Source: Dolichospermum flos-aquae CCAP 1403/13F (GTDB taxonomy: Bacteria; Cyanobacteriota; Cyanobacteriia; Cyanobacteriales; Nostocaceae). From it: 64,000 bases of DNA. The position numbers and the translations under genes are program-made. The notes under the pieces were generated by a model. The model was not told the DNA's origin. It saw nothing but the letters and a program-made list of their open reading frames with translations, and ran no database searches. Positions 36,763-45,027 of this stretch are shown here, one piece after another; the stretch's first letter is position 1; every line of letters begins with the position of its first letter. Location: the NCBI RefSeq assembly GCF_012516395.1, contig NZ_CP051206.1, positions 3,020,501-3,084,500 of the forward strand. The letters run 5' to 3'.

Positions 36763-37143
36763 ATGAAACCTTTGACTATTCTTATATGTGTAGGAGCAGC
36801 GAGCGTTACCGTCCTGGGAGCAATTATGGCGAAAACTAACCCCAATCAGGGTGAATATGAACAATATGCCGTTCAAAAGCTGACAACATATTTAGAAGCT
36901 GATGTCTGTCACAAAACACCAAGTTTCTTGGAAAAATTAATCAAAGTTAATTGTCAAGAATTGCTTCAATCCGCCACACCACACATCAAAGAACTGATTA
37001 CCACCACAACTAACCGACAAGACTATATAATCTTTAGTATTTACCGCACGGAAATCAAACTTGATTCTTGGATACCAGGATACAAATTTGAAACAGTGGG
37101 AGCATTGAATCAATTTTATACTTACAATGCTGAAGAAAAATAA
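36763..37143 (+). CDS. DUF4359 family protein, exported or membrane-anchored
   Basis: The 126-residue protein has an N-terminal hydrophobic helix (TILICVGAASVTVLGAIMA) that acts as a signal anchor, then the DUF4359 core with two cysteines in ADVCHKTPSFL and KVNCQELL and a C-terminal FSIYRTEIKLDSWIPGYKFETVG. The family is cyanobacterial and of unknown function. The gene ends about 50 bp before sirB on the same strand. Confidence 0.75.
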   Translation: MKPLTILICVGAASVTVLGAIMAKTNPNQGEYEQYAVQKLTTYLEADVCHKTPSFLEKLIKVNCQELLQSATPHIKELITTTTNRQDYIIFSIYRTEIKLDSWIPGYKFETVGALNQFYTYNAEEK

Positions 37144-37195
37144 ATTAGCATCTTTCTCCTGTGTTTCTCAGTCCCCCAGTCCCCAGTCCCCAAAT

Positions 37196-37939
37196 ATGCA
37201 AATTAATAAAATTACAGCTTATCTTTTAGTGTCTCATGGGAGTCGTGATCCTCGTCCAGATATTGCTATGCAGCAATTAGCGGGAATGTTAAGTGAGATA
37301 TTACCCCAAGGTGAAAATTTCGTAGGTGTTGCTACCCTAGAGGCCAATATCCAACCTTTACACCTGCAAATTCAAGATTTTGCTGATCGTGTTCAGGCTT
37401 TTGGTTGTCAAAGGGTGCAAATTATCCCCCTATTTTTGTTACCGGGATTTCATGTTATGACTGATATTCCCGCAGAAATCGCCCTTGCAGAACAGGCCAT
37501 AACTGAAGGAATGACAATAGAATTGCGTCCTTATATTGGTAGTTATCCTGGTTTAGAAAAGTTTTTTGCGGGGATGATGACTACGATTAAAGCAGATGTA
37601 TCTATTATTTTGGCTCATGGTAGCCGACGGGCTGGTTCTCATGCCCCTGTGGAAAATATAGCAGCTACTGTGGACGCAGTTACAGCTTATTGGTCTGTCC
37701 CTCCCAGTTTAGAAGTCAGAGTACAGGAATTGATAGCCGCTGGTTATGGACGAATTGCGATTTTCCCCTATTTTTTATTTACAGGTGGGATAACTGATGC
37801 GATCGCTCTGGCAGTAGAAACGCTAAAATTACAATTTCCATCAGTAAGTTTTCAACTCGCACAACCATTAGGAACAAGTCGAGAATTTGCGAATTTAATC
37901 GAGAATTTCATCAAAGAAGAGGACAAAGTTTTTGGGTAA
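37196..37939 (+). CDS. sirB: Sirohydrochlorin ferrochelatase (CbiX/SirB family)
   Basis: The protein has two tandem CbiX-type halves: LLVSHGSRDPRPDIA near the N-terminus and IILAHGSRRAGSHAPV at about residue 138, with GCQRVQIIPLFLLPGFHV between. It inserts Fe2+ (or Co2+) into sirohydrochlorin on the way to siroheme. I chose the ATG giving MQINKITAYLL because the longer upstream extension is low-complexity. It overlaps the start of cobA by 8 bp, so the two genes of the branch are translationally coupled. Confidence 0.88.
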   Translation: MQINKITAYLLVSHGSRDPRPDIAMQQLAGMLSEILPQGENFVGVATLEANIQPLHLQIQDFADRVQAFGCQRVQIIPLFLLPGFHVMTDIPAEIALAEQAITEGMTIELRPYIGSYPGLEKFFAGMMTTIKADVSIILAHGSRRAGSHAPVENIAATVDAVTAYWSVPPSLEVRVQELIAAGYGRIAIFPYFLFTGGITDAIALAVETLKLQFPSVSFQLAQPLGTSREFANLIENFIKEEDKVFG

Positions 37940-38684
37940 AGTTTATTTAGTTGGTGCTGGACCTGGAGATCCTGGACTCATGACTCTCAAAGGAAAGGGT
38001 TTATTAACCTGTGCAGATGTGGTTATTTATGATGCTTTGGTGAGTCCAGAAGTGCTGGAAATGATCAATCCTGAAGCAGAAAAAATCAATGCGGGTAAAC
38101 GCATGGGTAGACATTCACTGTTACAGGAAGTCACTACCCAATTACTGATTGAGAAAGCGGAGAATAATGCCATAGTTGTTCGGCTTAAAGGTGGTGATCC
38201 TTTTATTTTCGGTCGTGGTGGGGAAGAAATGGCAGAATTGGTAGCCGCCGGGATTTCCGTGGAAGTTGTGCCAGGGATTACATCAGGAATCGCCGCAGCG
38301 GCCTATGCTGGTATACCCTTAACCCATCGGCTTTATAGTTCTTCTGTCACCTTTGTAACTGGACATGAATCCGCCGGTAAGTATAAACCCCAGGTAAATT
38401 GGCAAGCCATAGCGCACGGTTCGGAAACTATAGTAATTTATATGGGTATTCACAATTTACCCTACATTATTGAACAGTTTACTCTAGCTGGATTGAGTTT
38501 AGATACACCCATTGCCTTAATCCGCTGGGGAACTCGGCCAGAACAGGAAGAATTAATTGGTGAATTGGGGACAATTGTAGAACAAGTGGAAGCAAAGGGA
38601 TTTCTTGCACCGGCAATAGCTGTAATTGGTGCAGTCGTGAAATTACACGATATATTATCTGATTCTGTACAGGAGAAAAAATAG
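37932..38684 (+). CDS. cobA: Uroporphyrinogen-III C-methyltransferase
   Basis: The 250-residue single-domain enzyme has VYLVGAGPGDPGLMTLKG at the N-terminus, RLKGGDPFIFGRGGEE at about residues 83-98 and VVPGITSGIAAAAYAGIPLTHR at about 110-131. It methylates uroporphyrinogen III twice with SAM to give precorrin-2 for siroheme and cobalamin. The start is a TTG that overlaps the sirB stop region, and no other start keeps the conserved N-terminal strand. Siroheme from this pair serves nitrite and sulfite reductases. Confidence 0.92.
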   Translation: MGKVYLVGAGPGDPGLMTLKGKGLLTCADVVIYDALVSPEVLEMINPEAEKINAGKRMGRHSLLQEVTTQLLIEKAENNAIVVRLKGGDPFIFGRGGEEMAELVAAGISVEVVPGITSGIAAAAYAGIPLTHRLYSSSVTFVTGHESAGKYKPQVNWQAIAHGSETIVIYMGIHNLPYIIEQFTLAGLSLDTPIALIRWGTRPEQEELIGELGTIVEQVEAKGFLAPAIAVIGAVVKLHDILSDSVQEKK

Positions 38685-38704
38685 AGGAAAAGTTTGGTTA
38701 GGGT

Positions 38705-38895
38705 TAGAGGTTGTTTGATAGCGAAGCGTGGCGTTAGCCATAAAGTATCAGATGAAACCCATAATCTCCAAAAACCTAACCCCCCTGCCCCCCTTCCCTA
38801 CCAGGGAATGGGGTTTTCAAAGCCTCTCCCCGCGTCGGGGAGAGGTTTGGAGAGGGGTCAATTTATACATTCAAAACTTTTCAAACATCCTCTTA
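38705..38895. repeat. MITE family 1, copy C, carrying a nested small repeat
   Basis: The ends TAGAGGTTGTTTGA and AACTTTTCAAACATCCTCTTA and the core CCTCTCCCCGCGTCGGGGAG with GGAGAGGGG place this in MITE family 1 (subtype shared with copy D). Just inside the left end, GATAGCGAAGCGTGGCGTTAG resembles the small GATAGC..GTGGCGTAGCCAT repeat seen elsewhere in the window, so one small element seems to have inserted into another. Confidence 0.75.
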
Positions 38896-38905
38896 CACAT
38901 CCTTT

Positions 38906-39706
38906 TTATTTGTCCTTTCTGTTGATATTCTGTTGTTGAATAATTTCGCTAATTTCTGCCAAACTTAAATTTAAAACCTGTGCGATTTGTTCTGTGGTTA
39001 AACCTAATCCTATCAAACCAGGAACTGCGTCTAACTTGGCTTTGCGTTCACCTTCTTCTTTTGCTTCTTGATAAAATCGGGTTTGTTTTAACTCACTTAA
39101 TCCAAACATGGCTTCTATTTCCTCCCTATTCATTCTTGGAAACTTGTAAATTAAAATTGTCTCGATGATTTGTAATACTTGTTGCTGTTGAAATTGAGAA
39201 TCTATTTCTTGTTTAGTTCTGGTGATTAATTCTCTAGCTTGGGTAATGGAATTATCTGGGTTAGCGATGATTAGTTTTATTGTAGCAATACCAATGGGTA
39301 AAGATGTTGTTTCTGCTAATTCATCGAGATAAATAACTCTAACTCGTTGACTCGTAAAAAATTCCTGATAATGCTGAATATCTTGTGTATCTATGCTGCG
39401 CGTTGGATAGATAACTACAGCATTCCAGTTATTTTTGGGTTTGTTTTGGCGGATGTAAAGAAAGATTTCGCTAAAAAGTCTATGGTAGAGATCCGTATCT
39501 AGTTGAAATTGTACTTCTAAAAAGTAGATGGGGTTATCTGTATTTTGGTTAGGTAAGAAAACTCCATCTATTCTCAAGGCTGTTTGTTTGACTTCAACTG
39601 ATGAAAATTGATAAAGTTCTGCTAGTTGGGGAGAGTTACCAATAAGTTCAAAAAATATACTAGGTATTTCTTGAAACAATCGGTAAAATATGCTGTCTGT
39701 TTTCAT
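38906..39706 (-). CDS. Rpn family recombination-promoting nuclease-like protein (DUF2887)
   Basis: The 266-residue protein starts TDSIFYRLFQEIPSIFFEL and has the PD-(D/E)xK core with RIDGVFLP at about residues 46-53 and the catalytic FLEVQFQ at about 62-68, where Q replaces K as usual in this family. RSIDTQDIQHYQEFF and RVRVIYLDEL follow. Rpn-like genes are abundant in cyanobacteria and are linked to transposon-like spread. The C-terminus (GLTTEQIAQVLNLSLAEI) is a helix-turn-helix-like tail. It lies directly beside MITE copy C. Confidence 0.85.
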   Translation of the reverse strand: MKTDSIFYRLFQEIPSIFFELIGNSPQLAELYQFSSVEVKQTALRIDGVFLPNQNTDNPIYFLEVQFQLDTDLYHRLFSEIFLYIRQNKPKNNWNAVVIYPTRSIDTQDIQHYQEFFTSQRVRVIYLDELAETTSLPIGIATIKLIIANPDNSITQARELITRTKQEIDSQFQQQQVLQIIETILIYKFPRMNREEIEAMFGLSELKQTRFYQEAKEEGERKAKLDAVPGLIGLGLTTEQIAQVLNLSLAEISEIIQQQNINRKDK

Positions 39707-39785
39707 TTTAAAAAGGTTTATTACATTTTATTAATGCAGCCTACAGGATTAGCGATCGCTTCATGTTCGAGATGTAGGTACTAAG

Positions 39786-40211
39786 TCATAAAAACTCATG
39801 AAATAGGTTATCAAAGGGTTCTGTATTTTTCCAGCGATAGGTGTTAAAGTCTCGATAATCAACTGATAAAATTTGTCCATGACCTAATTCTTCTGCCAGA
39901 ATAACGAGAGAGGCATCGGCTAAATCCATCGGTAAATCTTTATATTTTTCCATCAGTTCTTCAATACGCTGGCAATGATGTTGTTTGAGATCAAATATTT
40001 GTAGCTTTCCTGTGGAAATTTTATTAATAAAGATTTTTGGAGCATCTATTCCTACTCTTTTTTCTAATAGATAGCACGTTTCTGTGACGACACACCAGGT
40101 TGTAATAAATTTCTGATTAGCTAAATCTTGAAATCGTTTTTTGGCGGATATATGAACTGCATCTTTTTTATTGGCAAGAGCTAACCAAAAGCCTGTATCA
40201 ACTATGATCAT
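39786..40211 (-). CDS. PIN-domain ribonuclease toxin (VapC-like)
   Basis: The PIN fold shows the first acidic residue in MIIVDTGFWLALAN, a middle glutamate in VVTETCYLLEKR, and PMDLADASLVILAEELG with DYRDFNTYR near the C-terminus, so the acidic triad or quartet looks complete. Such proteins cleave RNA and are neutralised by the gene product encoded upstream. The ATG at 40211 overlaps the antitoxin stop codon region, which is typical of toxin-antitoxin operons. A start 18 bases upstream is possible. Confidence 0.85.
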   Translation of the reverse strand: MIIVDTGFWLALANKKDAVHISAKKRFQDLANQKFITTWCVVTETCYLLEKRVGIDAPKIFINKISTGKLQIFDLKQHHCQRIEELMEKYKDLPMDLADASLVILAEELGHGQILSVDYRDFNTYRWKNTEPFDNLFHEFL

Positions 40212-40437
40212 ATTTTTGATTAAGTTCACGGTCTAAGTAGTTTTTATGGTTTTTAGAGAGGTCTGTTTCAGCTTCTATGCAACCGATAAAATCTGACCAG
40301 TCTTGCAAGGAATTTTCTGAGGATTTCTGTTGATTCTGAAGGTAGCGTTTTTTTAGGACTTCTACGAGTTCGACTATGATTTGTTGTGCATCGGGAGGAA
40401 GAGACGCAATATCTTGTTGAATTGTATTTAAGTTCAT
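40198..40437 (-). CDS. Antitoxin partner of the PIN toxin (DUF2281-like)
   Basis: The 79-residue protein starts with a short helical region, TIQQDIASLPPDAQQIIVELVEVLKKRY, common in antitoxins of the DUF2281 type, followed by a charged tail that would wrap the toxin. It precedes the PIN gene and overlaps it by 14 bp. It is expected to bind and inhibit the nuclease and to repress the operon. The family assignment rests on the N-terminal pattern only. Confidence 0.75.
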   Translation of the reverse strand: MNLNTIQQDIASLPPDAQQIIVELVEVLKKRYLQNQQKSSENSLQDWSDFIGCIEAETDLSKNHKNYLDRELNQKYDHS

Positions 40438-40494
40438 AATTTGATTTTGGTGTTTCCCTGATTATAGTTTAGCAACAAATGTTTTTACTAAACC

Positions 40495-41803
40495 ACCTGA
40501 GTTCGATATAAATAATCATCCTGAAAACTAATTATATCAGGCTTTTCTCAATTAGCAATGATTGTTGACAATAAATAAACAAGAGAAAACAATCCAAAAT
40601 TGAATATTTTGGACTCATAATTTAATTGCATGAAAATAATTAAATTAATAAAGCTGGTAGAGAAGTTACTTCATGTTTATCTAATTTTAAATAAGGTTTT
40701 TTATCTTGCCAAGTATAAGCAATTAAACCAGTGGTCGGTGAGCGAAGCCGAACCGCAATAATATTAACCATAAAATTAGAAATACTGCGATGACGAGAAT
40801 GAACAACTTGGGAAATATTTTGATAGCCTGCGTGGCGTAGCCATAGTTGGTCGTTGACAGTTTCGATTAAAGCTCTTTTTCTTAACATAAATTTTTCCCA
40901 CAATTCAACTAATTTATTCTTCATATTCTTCTTAAAAGGAGTAATTAATTTCACATCATTTTCCAATAGTTTCTGAAATAAACTTTTAGAAATATATCCT
41001 TTATCTCCAAAAAGTCTTCCCCATAAATTTTGTGCCAAAGTAGGAACTGGTTTCCGGTCATCAACATTTCCGGGAGTAACTTGAAAAGCTAATAATTCGC
41101 CTTGTTCATTAATAATTAAATGAAGTTTAAATCCAAAGTACCAATCCACAGAACTCTTGCCCCAGCCCGATAAGCCACGGAAAACTTTATTTCTTTTTGC
41201 TCTTTTATTATGACAAATAGGAATACCCATGCTGTCAATAAAAGAGATGCCACTACATTGACCTTTTCGACTATTAAGATAACAAATTAAAGGCAGTAAA
41301 GCATCAGGCATTAATTCAACAAAGCGATTATAACTCACTAAAGATGGAAAATATCTGTGGTAGTTTGTTAAAATGCTTTTTTGATAATAGTCCTGAAAAT
41401 TACGATAACTTGATTGGTGAAAATGAACAATAATAGTCATGACTTCACTTAAACATAAGCGACTTTTTCTTTTTCTTTTTTGTGACTGGCTCGAAATTAG
41501 TTCTGAGTTCAATTTTGCTTCAAAATCCCAACAGAAATCATCTATTGCACAAAATAATTGTTCTAATTCCATTGTCCATTTTCCTTGCTCAAACAACTAC
41601 TTTATTCTTAAATCTTTGGTGCAATCTTGAGAATGATTAATAATGTTATTTAATGGTTTTTAAGAAAAATTTACAATTTATATTATTTATTCCCAATCAA
41701 TTGTCAACAACCGAAAATTATTGACAACCGCTAAAAATTTATTTAATCCTGAAACTCTTTCCAGTCAACACTTGTAAGTTATTCTCTTACGTCGAACTCA
41801 GGT
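40495..41803 (-). mobile_element. IS982-family insertion sequence
   Basis: The terminal inverted repeats are ACCTGAGTTCGATAT at the left end and, read inward, ACCTGAGTTCGACGT at the right end. The element is about 1.3 kb with one transposase gene on the minus strand. The immediate flanks (AACC left, AGGTT right) extend the inverted repeat slightly. I could not find a clear target-site duplication. It is inserted between two toxin-antitoxin loci. Confidence 0.8.
40640..41596 (-). CDS. IS982-family transposase with two 8-residue in-frame insertions
   Basis: The 318-residue DDE transposase has ISFIDSMGIPICHNKR, RLFGDKGYISKSL and ALIETVNDQL holding the D-D-E residues, followed by VVHSRHRSISNFMVN. 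Compared with the usual family pattern NDQL-NISQ and IIAGLIAYT, it carries extra WLRHAGYQ after NDQL and VRLRSPTT before GLIAYT. Each is 24 nt and derives from a small palindromic cyanobacterial repeat. The frame stays open, but activity may be lost. It probably uses the first or second ATG. Confidence 0.88.
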   Translation of the reverse strand: MFEQGKWTMELEQLFCAIDDFCWDFEAKLNSELISSQSQKRKRKSRLCLSEVMTIIVHFHQSSYRNFQDYYQKSILTNYHRYFPSLVSYNRFVELMPDALLPLICYLNSRKGQCSGISFIDSMGIPICHNKRAKRNKVFRGLSGWGKSSVDWYFGFKLHLIINEQGELLAFQVTPGNVDDRKPVPTLAQNLWGRLFGDKGYISKSLFQKLLENDVKLITPFKKNMKNKLVELWEKFMLRKRALIETVNDQLWLRHAGYQNISQVVHSRHRSISNFMVNIIAVRLRSPTTGLIAYTWQDKKPYLKLDKHEVTSLPALLI

Positions 41804-41963
41804 AGGTTCAGCATAACAGCTTCGCCATCAGGGGCGCGAACGGATATTGAAAAAACACCAACGATATGGAGCAACGCCCCAAAAAGTTATTAGAGCCGGT
41901 GTAAGATGTTATCGCCCTTTCAGTTAATTTATAGTTTTCAGTTCTTTTTTAGATATTATATCG

Positions 41964-42015
41964 TTAATGTTGGGTTTCGTTCCTCAACCCAACCTACAAG
42001 ATCAGCGATCGCACT
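41964..42015. repeat. Dispersed 50-bp repeat, copy 1 (copy 2 at 42921-42970)
   Basis: AATGTTGGGTTTCGTTCCTC followed by AACCCAACCTACAAGATCAG and a HIP1 site GCGATCGC. The inner TTGGGTT and AACCCAA pair as a hairpin. The same 50 bp recur at 42921-42970 with one difference, and an inverted relative (GTAGGTTGGGTTAAGCGATC) lies at about 42050-42088. The surrounding gap 41804-42091 shows no gene. Confidence 0.75.
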
Positions 42016-42091
42016 CAGGTTTTATTTGGAACTTCAATTAGTCAAAAATCGTAGGTTGGGTTAAGCGATCGCGCAACCCAACATTTTAATT

Positions 42092-42451
42092 TTAATCTTC
42101 ACCATTTCTACCATACTCTTGTACGAAAAAAATCTGTCCGACTGCTTTTATATTTTGCTTCATAACCCGCAACAAACGATTCTCTAAGGTGCGACTATCC
42201 TCATCCAAAAAATCAATTATCGCCTTGACTTTCCCAGTATAATCACGATCGTGTTTAAAAATAATCATGCCAGCATGATTTGGTGCAGTGCGATGTAGAT
42301 CGATAAAATCTTGGCGATTTTCGGTAATCAAAATGCGACCTGTCGCTGTGGCATACTGCAAAACAACATCGTCAGGAATCCCTTGATTTGCTTGACCTGC
42401 TTCGTAGGAAGTTAATACATCGTGTCCCTCCGATCTGAGTAAGTTTACCAT
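42092..42451 (-). CDS. DUF5615 PIN-like toxin, probably N-terminally damaged
   Basis: The ORF reads MVNLLRSEGHDVLTSYEAG, GIPDDVVLQYATATGRILITENRQDF, as in DUF5615 PIN-like proteins, which normally start MKxLLDENxP upstream of this point. In the same frame the bases before the ATG read HENFPIA, so the conserved D-E-N acid becomes H-E-N and no start precedes it. The other frame offers ATGAAAATTTTC. A small deletion or shift near 42455-42475 seems likely. The partner DUF433 gene lies directly upstream. Confidence 0.7.
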   Translation of the reverse strand: MVNLLRSEGHDVLTSYEAGQANQGIPDDVVLQYATATGRILITENRQDFIDLHRTAPNHAGMIIFKHDRDYTGKVKAIIDFLDEDSRTLENRLLRVMKQNIKAVGQIFFVQEYGRNGED

Positions 42452-42493
42452 TGCGATCGGAAAATTTTCATGTTTTGTAAAATTGTAATGCCA

Positions 42494-42811
42494 TTAAACT
42501 AAATCATCTTGGGCAATTTCTTGATCGATTTGTTCAGGATTTTGTTCGTAGTAATGCCAAGCTGCACTTAAATCTTCCGCAGTCAATCCAGGATAATTTG
42601 CCAATAATTCTCCATCAGGCGCACCTTGTTGACGATATGCTACCAAAGTCCATAGGGGAATTCGTGTATTTCTAATTCGCGCTTGTCCCCCACAAACTCC
42701 AGGTGTAATCTGAATTGGATGTTGCAACATTTGCACGTAATTCAATGCTTGGTCAACTAATTCCTCTGGTAAAGCTGCAATTACTTCGAGCAGTTGAGTC
42801 CTCTTATTCAT
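42494..42811 (-). CDS. DUF433 antitoxin (VapB-like)
   Basis: The 105-residue protein has the DUF433 core: TPGVCGGQARIRNTRIPLW, LVAYRQQGAPDGELLANYPGLTAEDLSAAWHYYE. DUF433 genes are regularly paired with DUF5615 PIN-like genes, as here, and act as antitoxin and DNA-binding repressor (winged helix-like). The N-terminal 35 residues (LLEVIAALPEELVDQALNYVQML) form an extra helical segment found in cyanobacterial versions. Confidence 0.85.
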   Translation of the reverse strand: MNKRTQLLEVIAALPEELVDQALNYVQMLQHPIQITPGVCGGQARIRNTRIPLWTLVAYRQQGAPDGELLANYPGLTAEDLSAAWHYYEQNPEQIDQEIAQDDLV

Positions 42812-42920
42812 GACAACAAAATCTCTCTCGCTTATTTCATCCTAACTTGAAAATAAGCGATACCACAAAGTGGTTGCCAAGGGCATCGCCAACACTAAAA
42901 CCGACTAATATTATTATATC

Positions 42921-42970
42921 AATGTTGGGTTTCGTTCATCAACCCAACCTACAAGATCAGCGATCGCACT
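42921..42970. repeat. Dispersed 50-bp repeat, copy 2
   Basis: Same sequence as 41964-42015 with one substitution in the hairpin loop (TTCATC for TTCCTC), including the trailing HIP1 site. The rest of the gap 42812-43148 shows no coding potential. Confidence 0.75.
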
Positions 42971-43148
42971 GGTTTGTTTCAGCTAATTTGGTGTATTAGA
43001 AAAATGCTATAAATTCTATAATCTAAGACTTTAAGCCAAAATCTATTGCCCTATTTTAGCTTCGTGAAAAATAACCTGTTTACAATTCTTAATATTTTAT
43101 TGTAACCTTTAAATATTACAATTATTTCATCTAACCAGAAAATTCCAT

Positions 43149-43373
43149 TCATTTCCCTAACTCATGAAGTGCATTTCTGTATTTTGTGCTGACTTTTTTG
43201 TAAGCCTCCATTGCTTTTTCAAAATCAGGATTACAAGAAGTTATCATAACACCGGCTGGGGTTTCAGTGACAAATACGCTGTCTCCTTCTTGAACTTTAA
43301 GTTTTTCCAGGGCTTCTTTAGGTAATGTTAAGCCCAAGGAATTTCCAACTTTACGAATTTTTAAGGTGTACAT
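43149..43373 (-). CDS. AbrB/MazE-type SpoVT domain antitoxin without a partner
   Basis: The 74-residue protein has the swapped-hairpin AbrB fold: TLKIRKVGNSLGLTLPKEAL, KLKVQEGDSVFVTETPAGVMI, then a C-terminal toxin-binding helix FEKAMEAYKKVSTKYRNALHEL. It belongs with MazE/PhdD-like antitoxins whose toxin is usually a Fic/Doc protein encoded just downstream. Here 150 bp of AT-rich DNA without a gene follow, so it is an orphan. Confidence 0.8.
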   Translation of the reverse strand: MYTLKIRKVGNSLGLTLPKEALEKLKVQEGDSVFVTETPAGVMITSCNPDFEKAMEAYKKVSTKYRNALHELGK

Positions 43374-43466
43374 AAGTTAATAGCTTCTTGATCAGAGTAA
43401 TACTATTGTAATAACATATTTTATGAACCACCCCATATTAGTTCGTTGAAGATGTGGTTTTTTACT

Positions 43467-43609
43467 TTAAGTAAGTAGACGAAAATAAATCAAAGTATAT
43501 TAAGTAATGTAAAAAATCTGGAGATGATTTCGTAGTGAGGGCTTCAGCCCTCAAATGAGGAATAAATTCCTCACTACAAACTTTGAATTATTCAAGCCGT
43601 TCTACTTAG
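43467..43609. repeat. MITE-like dispersed repeat, copy 2 (inverted relative to 2127-2268)
   Basis: The reverse complement of this segment is nearly identical to 2127-2268, with only a few substitutions. Both ends match, with inverted terminal GTAAGTAGA-type sequences. No tnpB sequence lies beside this copy, so the repeat moves or is copied on its own. The rest of the gap 43374-43760 shows nothing else. Confidence 0.7.
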
Positions 43610-43760
43610 TCAGTTACTTAGTGATAGATGAAGATTACACTGGATAAATGTAATCCTCAATATTTCCCGATTGTAAGCTGTTACGCAGCTAAATTTGATA
43701 ACCTTTTATTGATAGATATTGGCAGCCATGATGAAGTTCATTAACCTGACTTGTGAATTT

Positions 43761-44840
43761 TCACACAATATGTTGAAAAATTATTTTCAGTAAATCCCCT
43801 TGGGAAAAAGGTTTTTCTAAATAACCATTAGCTTTCACAAACTTAGCTTTTGCTCTATCTCTTAATCCCATTCTTTCAGTCATCAAAATCACAGGAGTAT
43901 TTTTATAATGCGTGTGCTTCCGTAATAAAGAACAGATTTCATAGCCATTTAAATTAGGCATTTCTACACTTAGTAAAATGATATCTGGCTGCGCTCGCAG
44001 AATTTCCATTAAAGCTTGGGAAGAATCCATGAATTTCAGCACAGAAAATATTTGCTCATCTAAAAAATTTTCCACAGCATTTAATATGCTATAATCATCG
44101 TCCACACCCAAAATACTGTATTTCTTTCTAGCAGTAACTTGAGGGTTAATCGGCTGATTTATATGTGGTTTAGAATCAACTTGCTCAGAATTATTTTTGG
44201 GTAATTGTTCCTGATATGTGCTATGTGAATCTGACTGATAATAATTTTCAAAATTCAAATTTTTCTGAACATCAACCTTAACCCCTGATTGAGATTGTTC
44301 CACTAAAGTTCTTAAATTCAAATGACAGAATTTAGGGAGATTATCTAAAAAAGTATGAGGAACAAATTCATAACTGCCATATTCTAACTTCAGTAATGGT
44401 TGTAAAACCTCCAGCGCCAATTTTTCAATCAGCAAAGCAGCCTGGACGTGACTAATATATTTTTGATTAACTAACCAACAAATTGCTAAATAATCCGGAT
44501 TGGGGATTGATTGATTCTCAATATCTTTTTCAAAAATCATCCGTACCTGTTCGTTGATACCCAGAGGAAGAGTAGAAATTTGCTGACTTAACTGCTGTAA
44601 ATTTCGGTAAAGAGGTTCAAACATTTCCTCAGAGTAACCAGCGTAAATTAACTTACCCTGATCCATATATATTGACCATGCACCCGACTCGCTAAAGACT
44701 TGTAAACAACCAGTAAAAGAATTATTAGTAATCTTCTTTAATAAAGTAATTGGTTGTAGCTTTTGGAAAAATCTATATCTACTAATCGGAATTGTATTCA
44801 TACTCTGAGATTGATCATTAAAATTTTCTCTCATGATCAT
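43761..44840 (-). CDS. PatA-like regulator: DUF4388/PATAN domain plus degenerate receiver
   Basis: The protein has an N-terminal DUF4388 (PATAN) region at about residues 20-190 (PITLLKKITNNSFTGCLQVF, AICWLVNQKYISHVQAALL), an Asn/Gln-rich linker, and a C-terminal CheY-like receiver at about 238-358. The receiver keeps VDDDYSIL and MTERM and the lysine in YLEKPF. The phosphoacceptor position reads LLSVEMPNLNGYE: serine (codon 43968-43970) replaces aspartate. PatA-type proteins control heterocyst pattern or phototaxis. This one cannot be phosphorylated in the usual way. The start could also be the ATG at 44801. Confidence 0.82.
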   Translation of the reverse strand: MIMRENFNDQSQSMNTIPISRYRFFQKLQPITLLKKITNNSFTGCLQVFSESGAWSIYMDQGKLIYAGYSEEMFEPLYRNLQQLSQQISTLPLGINEQVRMIFEKDIENQSIPNPDYLAICWLVNQKYISHVQAALLIEKLALEVLQPLLKLEYGSYEFVPHTFLDNLPKFCHLNLRTLVEQSQSGVKVDVQKNLNFENYYQSDSHSTYQEQLPKNNSEQVDSKPHINQPINPQVTARKKYSILGVDDDYSILNAVENFLDEQIFSVLKFMDSSQALMEILRAQPDIILLSVEMPNLNGYEICSLLRKHTHYKNTPVILMTERMGLRDRAKAKFVKANGYLEKPFSQGDLLKIIFQHIV

Positions 44841-45027
44841 TTAATTACTGGATTTTACAAAGGTTTTAAATTCTAATTCTTGAATTCTTACTTTTAGGTT
44901 ACTATAGATTTTTTAGAGAAATAAAAAAGTATGTTAAACATAATATGAAAAAATGAAGTTTAGAGGTTTGACCCGAACACCTCTAATTTTTAAGCCCAAT
45001 GTTTCTTAAATCACCCAATACCTAATC

